Assembly (NCBI GenBank): GCA_947164865.1
Contig: CAMUYA010000006.1
Span: 1-64,000 of the forward strand
Length of the DNA stretch: 64,000 bases
Source of the DNA: an uncultured Lachnospiraceae bacterium
GTDB taxonomy: Bacteria > Bacillota > Clostridia > Lachnospirales > Lachnospiraceae
Direction: 5' to 3'
Positions within the stretch are counted from its first letter, which is position 1. Each line of letters begins with the position of its first letter. Both the position numbers and the translations under genes were made by a program. This document shows positions 9,875-17,877 of this stretch, in pieces. Under the pieces are notes generated by a model. The model saw only the letters and a program-made list of their open reading frames with translations, was not told where the DNA came from and made no database searches.

Positions 9875-10838
9875 TAAAGAAATCGGAATGACCGGCGGAA
9901 AGGTCAGGACCGGGAAAAAGATCAAGACAGTACTTCTATCCGTGATGACAGTGATGATGCTGGCACTTGTTTCGTGCGGCAAGTCAGGGAATGAAAGTAT
10001 TGCTGATAAAAACCAGAGAACCGAAGCCGAGACAAAAGCCGGAACTGAAGCTGAGACAGAGGCTTCTTCGGATGATGGAAACTCTGATGATTCTGATAGT
10101 ATAGAGAAAGAGCGGCGCGAGGAAGAGCTTTCAACACAGAAGGAAGGCTTGAGCGAACCGGAAGAACAGATAGAGCGGGAAGAACAGATTGAGCAGGAAC
10201 AACAGGAGGATAGCGAAATGAGCAAGGCAGCCACACTTATGTATCAGGGACACGCAAGTATGAGAATAACAACTTATGACGGAAATGTCATATATATCGA
10301 TCCGTTTATGGGAACCGGATATGATAAGGCAGCAGATCTTATACTGATCACACACAGCCATTACGATCACACGCAAACCGATCTGATAGAGAATAAGAAT
10401 GAGGGATGTCAGACCATCACATGGAAGGAGGCTCTAAAGGACGGTGAGCATCAGAGTTTTGATCTGGGCTTTGTGAGTGTCGAAGCAGTAGAGGCAGGAT
10501 ACAATAAAAACCATAATGTGAAGGAATGCGTGGGGTATATTCTCACCTTTGAAAATGGCATAACTTTGTATGTTTCGGGCGATACTTCCACCACGCCGCA
10601 GATGTCCGAGCTGGCAGACAGAAATCTGGATTACGCATTTTTCTGCTGCGACGGCGTGTACAACATGGATGTGAACGAGGCGTCGGAATGCGCTAAACTT
10701 GTTAATGCCAGTCACAGCATTCCTTACCATATGATACCCGCCAACAATTCAAACGGATTTGACCTTACCGTAGCCGAATCCTTCGATGCACCCGGAAGGA
10801 TCATTATCGCACCCGGCGAAGAGCTGATGCTGGAGTAA
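9867..10838 (+). CDS. MBL-fold metal-dependent hydrolase, lipoprotein (UlaG-like)
   Basis: 323 residues. The N-terminus is a lipoprotein signal: Lys/Arg-rich start, a hydrophobic stretch and the lipobox 'LVSC' near residue 37. A Glu/Ser/Asp-rich linker runs to about residue 118. The C-terminal metallo-beta-lactamase fold carries the 'THSHYDHT' metal motif and 'LYVSGDTS'. It resembles UlaG-type hydrolases, but the substrate is unknown. An extracytoplasmic, membrane-anchored location is inferred from the lipobox. An 8-nt overlap with yolD suggests co-translation and possibly SOS co-expression. A second start, 7 codons in, is also possible. Confidence 0.8.
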   Translation: MTDKEIGMTGGKVRTGKKIKTVLLSVMTVMMLALVSCGKSGNESIADKNQRTEAETKAGTEAETEASSDDGNSDDSDSIEKERREEELSTQKEGLSEPEEQIEREEQIEQEQQEDSEMSKAATLMYQGHASMRITTYDGNVIYIDPFMGTGYDKAADLILITHSHYDHTQTDLIENKNEGCQTITWKEALKDGEHQSFDLGFVSVEAVEAGYNKNHNVKECVGYILTFENGITLYVSGDTSTTPQMSELADRNLDYAFFCCDGVYNMDVNEASECAKLVNASHSIPYHMIPANNSNGFDLTVAESFDAPGRIIIAPGEELMLE

Positions 10839-10862
10839 CAGGAAAGAGAAAGGGATGTTTAA

Positions 10863-11999
10863 ATGTTCAATATTAGTGATAAAAAACGTGACGGATTTAT
10901 GCTTGATGGGATATTTGCCGATGACGGATATGACTGGTGGTGGCATTCATTTACGGGGATAAATGAAAAGACGGGCGAGGAGAAAGCATTTTTCATAGAA
11001 TTCTTTACCTGTAATCCGGAACTTGGGTGGGCACGGCCTGTTTATGGTCAGCTCCCGGAGAGTAAGAAAAAAGGTCTTTGGCCTTCATATCTTATGGTAA
11101 AAGCCGGATGCTGGGGTGAGAACGCTGCACAGCTTCACCGGTTTTTCGCATGGAAGAATGTGAGGCTTCATGCCACGGCACCTTTCAGTATTGAAGCTGA
11201 TGACTGCTATGCCTCGGAGAGGTATCTGCGAGGGAGTGTGAGCGTAAGTGACAAAGAAGCGAAGGATCATCCCGAGTATATGTCGGATGCCGGCGAGATG
11301 AAGTGGGATCTTAAGGTCAATAAAAAGATTGCATTCAATGTGGGATACGGTGCGAGCAAGCTTTTCCGTGATCTGAAGGCCTTTGAAATGTACTGGCATG
11401 CCGAAGGAATGAAAACAGGCTTCAGCGGGTATGTTATTTATAACGGTGAGAAGTATATTGTCAGCGAGCACAACTGCTACGGTTATGCCGACAAAAACTG
11501 GGGCGAAAACTTTACAAGCCCTTGGATATGGCTTTCCTCAAACTGCATGACGAGCAATATAACCGGAAATAAGCTCGAAAACAGTGTGTTTGATATAGGC
11601 GGGGGAAAGCCGAAGGCATTTGGGTTTGAATTCAACGATAAGCTCTTGGGTGCTTTCTATTATGAGGGTAAAGAGTATGAGTACAATTTTTCCAAATTCT
11701 GGACATTTCCGGGCACGCGTTTTAAATGCGGGGAGACAAAAGACGAGATAATCTGGCAGGTCAACATGAATAATGCAACCTCAATGATCCGCACTAAATT
11801 CAGATGTAAAAAGAAAGATATGCTTCTCGTGAATTACGAAGCTCCCAACGGAGAAAAACGTCACAACAGACTCTGGAACGGCGGTAACGGGACCGGAAGG
11901 ATACTGCTTTACAAAAAGATCGGAGAAGACAGATTAAGGCTGATCGACGATATAAATGTGACTCATCTTGGATGCGAGTATGGGGTGTATGATAAATAA
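10863..11999 (+). CDS. Tocopherol cyclase family-like protein
   Basis: A 378-residue soluble protein with the motif 'YADKNWG' followed by 'SPWIWLSSN', characteristic of the tocopherol-cyclase-like lipocalin-fold family that occurs in gut Clostridia lacking tocopherol. The true substrate is unknown; a role on lipids or isoprenoids is only an analogy. No signal peptide is seen. It has a GAAAGGG ribosome binding site. The gene overlaps pgeF by 11 nt. A decayed fragment of a second copy lies at 20512-20664. Confidence 0.72.
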   Translation: MFNISDKKRDGFMLDGIFADDGYDWWWHSFTGINEKTGEEKAFFIEFFTCNPELGWARPVYGQLPESKKKGLWPSYLMVKAGCWGENAAQLHRFFAWKNVRLHATAPFSIEADDCYASERYLRGSVSVSDKEAKDHPEYMSDAGEMKWDLKVNKKIAFNVGYGASKLFRDLKAFEMYWHAEGMKTGFSGYVIYNGEKYIVSEHNCYGYADKNWGENFTSPWIWLSSNCMTSNITGNKLENSVFDIGGGKPKAFGFEFNDKLLGAFYYEGKEYEYNFSKFWTFPGTRFKCGETKDEIIWQVNMNNATSMIRTKFRCKKKDMLLVNYEAPNGEKRHNRLWNGGNGTGRILLYKKIGEDRLRLIDDINVTHLGCEYGVYDK

Positions 12000-12837
12000 A
12001 AACAGAACCACAACATATATCGAAAAAGATAACGTGGGATTTCTTCAGTACAAAAAACTGAACGAATACCCATGGCTTATGAATGCATTTTCGACAAGAA
12101 AAGGCGGATTCAGCAAGGGGCAGTATGCCGAGATGAATCTGAGCTTCACTGTCGGTGATGATCCCGAAACTGTAAAAGAAAACTTCAGGATTTTCGGAGA
12201 TGCGATCGGCATAAAAAGAGAGCAGATGGTATATGCCGCGCAGACTCATACCAATAATGTCATGAGAGTAGATCCTTCCTGCAAAGGGATGGGTGTTCTG
12301 CATGATAGAAATTTCGATAAGATAGACGGTCTTGTTACAGATGATCCAGGAGTGTGTCTGGTCGGTTCATATGCAGATTGTGTGCCTTTGTATTTTGTGG
12401 ATCCGGTGAGGCACTGCATAGGTCTTTCACATTCGGGCTGGCGCGGAACTGTGACAGAAATCGGGAGAAATACCATCGAACTGATGCGAAAGGAATTCGG
12501 GACTGATCCCAATGACCTTATCTGCTGTATCGGACCCTGCATCGGAAAAGAGTGCTATGAAGTCAGTGCAGATGTTGTCGAAGAATTTAAAAAGGCATAT
12601 ACTTCCGCGCAGTGCGACAGAATATATATACCTGTAGAAGGAAAGGAAGGGAAGTATCTTCTTGATCTTCCTATGGCCAACTGTCTCCTTTTAGAGGAGT
12701 GCGGTGTAAGACCTGAGAATATCATACTTCCTGATCTCTGTACTTCATGTAATAAAGAACTACTTCATTCCCACAGGGCAAGCGGTGGGAAAAGAGGCGG
12801 TATGTGCGCCTTTTTAATGATAAGAGAATCGGATTAA
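11989..12837 (+). CDS. pgeF: Laccase-domain protein (YfiH/LACC1 family, purine nucleoside phosphorylase or polyphenol oxidase)
   Basis: 282 residues from the ATG at 11989 ('MINKNRTTT'), which overlaps the previous stop by 11 nt; starts at 11968 and 11980 are also in frame. Family motifs: 'FSTRKGGFS', 'TADCVPLYF'-like 'YADCVPLYF', 'SHSGWRGT', 'CIGPCIGKECYEV' and a C-terminal 'HSHRASG...RGG'. The zinc-binding His/Cys set is present. Members act on purine nucleosides (adenosine deaminase and phosphorolysis activities) or edit peptidoglycan precursors; which applies here cannot be told from sequence. Confidence 0.9.
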   Translation: MINKNRTTTYIEKDNVGFLQYKKLNEYPWLMNAFSTRKGGFSKGQYAEMNLSFTVGDDPETVKENFRIFGDAIGIKREQMVYAAQTHTNNVMRVDPSCKGMGVLHDRNFDKIDGLVTDDPGVCLVGSYADCVPLYFVDPVRHCIGLSHSGWRGTVTEIGRNTIELMRKEFGTDPNDLICCIGPCIGKECYEVSADVVEEFKKAYTSAQCDRIYIPVEGKEGKYLLDLPMANCLLLEECGVRPENIILPDLCTSCNKELLHSHRASGGKRGGMCAFLMIRESD

Positions 12838-12959
12838 GGAGATCCGAGACAAAAACCATAACAGAAAGCTACCGAAAAGCCGCAAGGGTAGTATACAGTA
12901 AAAAAAGAACATAATCGGACAAAAAAGGACACATTATGTATCAAAGGCGACAGCAGACG

Positions 12960-13012
12960 GACAAGAATTGTGGTAACGTTAATAAATAACCAAATTCTTG
13001 TCTTTATTATTT
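12960..13012 (+). terminator. Probable intrinsic terminator after pgeF
   Basis: GACAAGAATT (12960-12969) pairs with AATTCTTGTC (12993-13002), extended by GGT/ACC, followed by TTTATTATTT. The rest of the 232-nt gap (12838-13069) shows no coding sequence. Confidence 0.6.
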
Positions 13013-13069
13013 GAGAGAGTTTGAGTCACTCAGTATTTATTACGTAATCTGCAATCAGAAAGGACTTTT

Positions 13070-13939
13070 ATGACGGGGACGGAAAGAAAAAAGATTCAAT
13101 GGCATCCGGGTTTTTACGGTGGTATAGAACTGGACCTTCGAGACTACAAAGATGATCTTGTGTTTGAGACTGAACATGAATTATCCAAAAAACCGATACG
13201 GATGGATCTGCTCATCATCTATAAGAAAACAGATGAAGAGATTAATAACAGCATCGGAAGGATCTTCAGGAAATATAATATAGTTGAATATAAGGGACCC
13301 GGGGATACGCTATCAATAGACGTGTTTTATAAAGTCATTGGGTATGCGGGATTATTCAAAGGCCTGGGTAAGAAGGTAAACGAGATTCCGGCAAGTGAAC
13401 TGACCATCTCATTCTTCAGATACAGTAAGCCTGTAAAGCTTTTCAAAGACTTAAAAAATGAAGGCGCGGGGATTGAAAATGTATCTCCGGGAATATATTA
13501 TATAAGTGGGATCCTAAATATCCCGACACAGATCGTAATCATGAGCGAGCTGCCGCAAAATGCGCACTTAGCGCTTAGGATCCTCTCACCCGGTATTTCG
13601 TAGGAGGATATAAGGGATTTTATCGGTAAAGCTCAGAACTATAAGGAACCCGGTGACAGGCATAATGCGGATGCTGTGATGCAGGTTTGCGTATCAGCCT
13701 ATACAGCAGCGTATAGGAAGATACGGGAGGAAGAAAAGATGTGTGAAGCGTTAAGAGAATTGATGAAAGATGAAATACAGGCAGAATTTGATAGGGGTCA
13801 TAGTGTGGGTAGACAAGAGGGAATTCTTTCTACCTTATATGATCTGGTGAAAGACGGAATGCTCGAAATAAAAGACGCAGCAAGGAAGGCCGGCATGACG
13901 GAAGCTGCATTTATAGCAGGAATGAAAAAACTGCAATAG
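13070..13939 (+). pseudogene. PD-(D/E)XK nuclease-like (Rpn-type) gene interrupted by an amber stop
   Basis: Two open segments (13070-13603 and 13604-13939) lie in the same frame, separated only by TAG at 13601-13603. Reading through the stop gives one continuous protein of about 289 residues. The N-terminal half has the nuclease pattern: Asp in 'RMDLLII', then Glu-x-Lys in 'VEYKGPGD', then 'SIDVFYKVIGYA'. The distal part ('DIRDFIGKAQ', 'RHNADAVMQVC') is the usual helical C-terminus of this Lachnospiraceae family. A single point mutation explains the break. The TAG is followed by GAGGATATAAG, so the second half could be reinitiated from 13676. Confidence 0.78.
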
Positions 13940-13982
13940 GCTTTAGTAATAGAAATATGAGTATGCTTTGTTTATGCATATA

Positions 13983-14012
13983 AGGAGTCCTCGGCAGGGG
14001 GCTCTTTTTTCG
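13983..14012 (+). terminator. Intrinsic terminator upstream of SOS copy B
   Basis: GAGTCCTC / GGGGGCTC stem (with U-G pairs), short loop and a run of six T residues, just before the SOS promoter at 14032. Confidence 0.6.
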
Positions 14013-14031
14013 TTGAAATAAGAGAAAACAC

Positions 14032-14060
14032 TTGACATATGCGAACAATTGTTCGATAAT
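14032..14060 (+). promoter_or_regulatory. SOS promoter with LexA box, copy B
   Basis: TTGACA (14032-14037), 17-nt spacer, GATAAT (14055-14060), with a perfect LexA box CGAACAATTGTTCG at 14042-14055. It is nearly identical to the promoter at 9323-9351 over more than 100 nt, including the 5' leader. Confidence 0.92.
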
Positions 14061-14123
14061 ATATGTGTGATATCAGATACTATTACGGCTGAGAAACAGA
14101 GCGCAAAGACAGGTAAACTGCTT

Positions 14124-15650
14124 ATGGATCGGCATTCGGAGAGAAAATATATAGCGATCGATCTCAAGTCCTTCTACGCCTCGGTGGAGTGCGTCGAAAG
14201 GGACCTTGATCCGCTTACGACAAATCTCGTTGTCGCTGATGTGAGCCGCACGGAAAAGACCATCTGTCTGGCTGTGTCCCCGAGCCTTAAGGCGTACGGG
14301 ATCCCCGGGAGAGCCAGGCTCTTTGAGGTGGTTCAGGCGGTGGAGAGGATCAATGCACAGAGAAGGATCGCAGCGCCTCGTCACACTCTGGAGGGAAAAT
14401 CATCATCTGCCATCACCCTTAAGGAACATCCCGAGATGGAGCTGGATTATATCGCTGCCACTCCCAGGATGTCCCTCTATATGAAATACAGCACGGAGAT
14501 ATACAAAATATATCTTAAATATATAGCGCCGGAGGATATTCATATATATTCCTGCGACGAGGTGTTTATGGATGTCACGGCTTATCTTAACACCTACAAA
14601 ATGACGGCACATGAGCTCGCGATGAAGATGATAAGAGAGGTGCTGGACGCCACCGGGGTAACAGCTACCGCCGGCATCGGAACCAATCTTTTCCTCTGCA
14701 AAGTGGCGATGGACGTGGAAGCGAAACATATACCTGCAGATAAGGACGGTGTGAGGATCGCAGAGCTTGATGAGATGAGTTTTCGCAGGAATCTGTGGAC
14801 GCATACCCCGATAACGGACTTCTGGAGAGTGGGGAAGGGAACCGCCCGAAAGCTTTATGAACTTGGATTGTACACGCTCGGGGACGTGGCCAGATATTCG
14901 GAGACCCATGAGGACAAGCTGTATAAAGTGTTCGGAGTGAATGCAGAGCTGCTCATCGATCATGCATGGGGATGGGAACCCTGTCTTATAGAGCATATCA
15001 AGGCATACAGGCCGTCAGCCAACAGCCTGAGTAACGGTCAGGTGCTGACGCGCCCTTACAGTTATGACGAAGGAAGGATCATCGTAAGGGAGATGGCAGA
15101 TCACCTTGCCTTAGATCTTATGTCCAAAGGGCTTGTCACCGATCAGATAGTGCTTACCATAGGATACGAGCATTTGGCGAATAAAAGTGGAAAGCCCGTG
15201 GATTCTGATATAGAATATAGGGGAGAGATCTCCATGGACTGGTACGGAAGGATAATTCCGAAGCAAGCGCACGGGACGGCAAACCTTTGCAGGCAGTCTG
15301 CATCCGCGTCTATGATAATCGCAGCAGCCCTTGAGATATATGAGCGCACTGTCGACAGCTCTTTGATGATAAGGAGAGTAAACGTAGCCGCCTGCCGCGT
15401 TGTGGCGGAAAGGTATGCCGACAACGAACCGCCCGAATATGAACAGCTCAGCTTTTTTACCGACCATGAGGAAGAAACGCGCCTCAGGAAAGAGGAAGAA
15501 GAGAGGCTGGAAAAGGAAAAGTCGATCCAGCTTGCTGAGATAAAGATCAAGGAAAAATACGGAAGCAATGCTATCCTTAAGGGTACGAGCCTGTTGGAAA
15601 GCGCAACCGGAAGAGAAAGAAACCGCCAGATAGGAGGCCACAGAGCATGA
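14124..15650 (+). CDS. Y-family translesion DNA polymerase (UmuC/UvrX-like)
   Basis: A 508-residue error-prone polymerase. The palm motifs are 'YIAIDLKSFYASVE' (first catalytic Asp) and 'YSCDEVFMDV' (catalytic Asp-Glu pair). A helix-hairpin-helix thumb/finger segment follows ('WRVGKGTARKLYELG'), then the little-finger domain. The charged C-terminus (about residues 430-500) could hold a clamp-binding motif ('YEQLSFF'). The ATG at 14124 is used because the longer frame would begin inside the LexA operator, upstream of the transcript start. SOS control is direct. The stop overlaps the next ATG (ATGA), the arrangement that in copy A couples polymerase to yolD. Confidence 0.92.
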   Translation: MDRHSERKYIAIDLKSFYASVECVERDLDPLTTNLVVADVSRTEKTICLAVSPSLKAYGIPGRARLFEVVQAVERINAQRRIAAPRHTLEGKSSSAITLKEHPEMELDYIAATPRMSLYMKYSTEIYKIYLKYIAPEDIHIYSCDEVFMDVTAYLNTYKMTAHELAMKMIREVLDATGVTATAGIGTNLFLCKVAMDVEAKHIPADKDGVRIAELDEMSFRRNLWTHTPITDFWRVGKGTARKLYELGLYTLGDVARYSETHEDKLYKVFGVNAELLIDHAWGWEPCLIEHIKAYRPSANSLSNGQVLTRPYSYDEGRIIVREMADHLALDLMSKGLVTDQIVLTIGYEHLANKSGKPVDSDIEYRGEISMDWYGRIIPKQAHGTANLCRQSASASMIIAAALEIYERTVDSSLMIRRVNVAACRVVAERYADNEPPEYEQLSFFTDHEEETRLRKEEEERLEKEKSIQLAEIKIKEKYGSNAILKGTSLLESATGRERNRQIGGHRA

Positions 15651-16645
15651 TGCCGGGAGAGAATGCAGCTTTTGTCACTGCGGAAGAATGCGACCAGGAG
15701 ATGAATACAAGTGAAACAGTCCGTGACGCAAGGATCACAGCGCTTCTTGCGAATGTTGAAAAAGTAATAATCGGAAAACCGGAGATAACAAAGCTGGCGG
15801 TAACGGCGCTTATTGCAGGAGGCCATATTCTTATAGAGGATGTGCCCGGAGTGGGGAAAACGCAGCTGGCGGCTGCACTTGCAAGGTCGTGCGGCGGGGT
15901 GTTCGGGCGCATACAGATGACGCCGGACATAATGCCTTCCGATGTAACGGGTTTTTCACTTTTAAAGCCGGGAACGGGTGAGCTGGAATTCCGTAAGGGA
16001 GCAGTTTTCTGTAATTTCCTTCTGGCCGACGAAATAAACCGTTCATCACCCAAGTCGCAATCCGCTCTGCTTGAGGCTATGGAAGAGATGCGAGTAACCA
16101 TGGATGGTGAGACGTATGAACTGCCGGCTCCCTTTATGGTGCTTGCCACACAGAACCCGGTTGAGACCTATGGAACATACAGCCTTCCGGAAGCTCAGAT
16201 GGACAGATTTATGATGAAGCTTCATATTGGTTATCCCAATGCCTCCGACGAACTCTCGATCATCAGAAAAGGGCGGGAAGAGGATGCAAGGAATCTGGAA
16301 AGCGTCATAACGCCCGGAGATATCGTAGATATGCAGAAAAAGGCTGAGAGAATAAACTGCTCCGAAGCCTGCGAAAAATACATTCTGTCTATCGTTTTTG
16401 CAACCAGATCAAATGATGGGATAAAGCTGGGTATCAGCCCGCGCGGAAGCATAGCGCTTACCCGGGCGGCAAAAGCCTATGCATATATTGAGGGAAGAGA
16501 TTATGTGATCCCGGATGATATCAAATTCCTTGCCCCTCACTGCCTGGGACACAGGCTGATGCTTTCCCCCCAGGGAAAGTCAAAGTGGGGAGAAGGAAGT
16601 GAAGCGATTAAGTCCATCACATCTTCACTGGAGGTTCCGGTTTGA
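15647..16645 (+). CDS. MoxR-type AAA+ ATPase with an N-terminus derived from a deleted yolD
   Basis: A 332-residue AAA+ ATPase: Walker A in 'DVPGVGKTQLA', Walker B in 'LLADEINRSSPK', sensor 1 'TQNP' and 'SPRGS' near the C-terminus. MoxR ATPases act as chaperones that work with the DUF58/VWA proteins encoded next to them. The first 18 residues match the C-terminal end of the YolD protein at 9611-9874, nearly residue for residue. An ancestral yolD has therefore lost about 186 bp internally and joined this gene in frame. The 15647 start keeps the AGGAGG site 9 nt upstream; the presumed original ATG at 15701 has AGGAG directly abutting it, a poor spacing. Confidence 0.88.
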   Translation: MMPGENAAFVTAEECDQEMNTSETVRDARITALLANVEKVIIGKPEITKLAVTALIAGGHILIEDVPGVGKTQLAAALARSCGGVFGRIQMTPDIMPSDVTGFSLLKPGTGELEFRKGAVFCNFLLADEINRSSPKSQSALLEAMEEMRVTMDGETYELPAPFMVLATQNPVETYGTYSLPEAQMDRFMMKLHIGYPNASDELSIIRKGREEDARNLESVITPGDIVDMQKKAERINCSEACEKYILSIVFATRSNDGIKLGISPRGSIALTRAAKAYAYIEGRDYVIPDDIKFLAPHCLGHRLMLSPQGKSKWGEGSEAIKSITSSLEVPV

Positions 16646-17877
16646 GTTCCCGGAAAGAAAGATCGCAAAATAAATACCGGGGCAGATCAAAAAAGACCGG
16701 ACTGCTGGCACGCAGACGTATAGACCTGTACAGGCTTGCGGATGGAGTGCTTGGGTCGGCCTTTTTTATTGTTATATTTGCACTTTTCTGTAGTGCGAGA
16801 GTAGGGTATTTCCTGCTTGCCGCACTTATCATGATGCCGCTGGTTTCGATACTTGCCGCATTTGTTTCATCACGCCTTATATATGTGGAAATATCCGCGC
16901 CTTTTGAGGGAAGTTCACTTGAAAAGGGTGATAACGCTATAGTGGAGATAACAATTAAAAACCGGAGCATACTCCCGACACCGCAGGTCAGGATATTGAC
17001 GAAGAGTGATCCGCGCCTCGAAGCGGCTGATAAAGAAATCGCAGTAAGCATTGCCCCGAGAGGAAAGCACTGTATCAGCCTGCCGTATACTGCTCTGCTG
17101 GCGGGGGGAGTAAGCATCGGAGTATCGGATATATATGTTGCTGACTACTTCAGAATACTTAAATTTGGTCTAAAAAACCTTCCTCAAAACAGATGTTTTT
17201 CGTTTGGAATAATTCCGGAGATAAAGGAGATCTCAGCAAAGATTCCCATTCTGGAGGAAACCATGAAAAGTGCATACGGGGAGGGAAACAGCGACGACTC
17301 TGTTGAAATTCCCTCATACGGAGCATCGGGTTTTCCCGGATACGAATACAGAAAGTACGAACCCGGCGATCCGCTTAAAAGAATTAACAGCAAGCTTTCC
17401 GCCAAAAGAGGGGAACTGCTGGTGAGGCTTGATGAAAAGCCGGTCGTTTCCGGAGTGCTGTTTATACTGGACGCAGAAGCTTATGGAGGATATGAGTACG
17501 ATAAAAGAATCCCAATGGCGGCGCAGAATCTGCTCGAAACATCTCTCGGAATGGGCAGGACTCTGGTCTCGAGAGATTTTGGAGTTACCTTTTTATACGA
17601 ATCGGACGGTGAATGGAAGTCAAGGATTGTCAGGACGGAAAGAGACCTTCTGATGATGAGAAACGAGCTTTCGTTTTTCAGGCTGCACCTGGATGCAAAC
17701 GGTCTTCCGAGTGATAGGATCCCGGCTAAGGCTATGATCCCCGGAGGCAGCAGCGTTATATGCTTTACGGTAAATCCCGATGAAGAATTAATTAACGAAC
17801 TCAATCAGACAAGCAGCGGAAAGCCTGAGAATATAAAGATTTATAATGCCATGTCCGGAGAGGGGAGGAGCTTATGA
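16642..17877 (+). CDS. DUF58 domain protein
   Basis: A 411-residue protein with an N-terminal basic segment and two hydrophobic helices (about residues 33-80), then a beta-rich region and the DUF58 block ('YRKYEPGDPLKRINSKLSAKRGELLVR'-type region, about residues 230-265). The start is TTG (overlapping the moxR stop by 4 nt) because GGAGG lies 7 nt upstream. It forms the usual moxR-DUF58-transglutaminase operon, thought to be a membrane-associated assembly or envelope-stress module. The stop overlaps the next ATG (ATGA). Confidence 0.87.
   Translation: MSSRKERSQNKYRGRSKKTGLLARRRIDLYRLADGVLGSAFFIVIFALFCSARVGYFLLAALIMMPLVSILAAFVSSRLIYVEISAPFEGSSLEKGDNAIVEITIKNRSILPTPQVRILTKSDPRLEAADKEIAVSIAPRGKHCISLPYTALLAGGVSIGVSDIYVADYFRILKFGLKNLPQNRCFSFGIIPEIKEISAKIPILEETMKSAYGEGNSDDSVEIPSYGASGFPGYEYRKYEPGDPLKRINSKLSAKRGELLVRLDEKPVVSGVLFILDAEAYGGYEYDKRIPMAAQNLLETSLGMGRTLVSRDFGVTFLYESDGEWKSRIVRTERDLLMMRNELSFFRLHLDANGLPSDRIPAKAMIPGGSSVICFTVNPDEELINELNQTSSGKPENIKIYNAMSGEGRSL

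Noticed and set aside
9413..10234. 273-codon minus-strand frame over yolD and the MBL lipoprotein
   Set aside because: Low-complexity Ser/Phe-rich antisense translation of the Glu-rich linker; yolD and the lipoprotein explain the region.
13601..13603. Amber codon as pyrrolysine or other recoding
   Set aside because: The codon is not at an active-site position, there is no recoding element, and a simple nonsense mutation in a nuclease-like gene is far more likely.
14049..14123. Upstream extension of the Y-family polymerase to 14049
   Set aside because: The extension starts inside the LexA operator and -10 box, upstream of any transcript start from that promoter.
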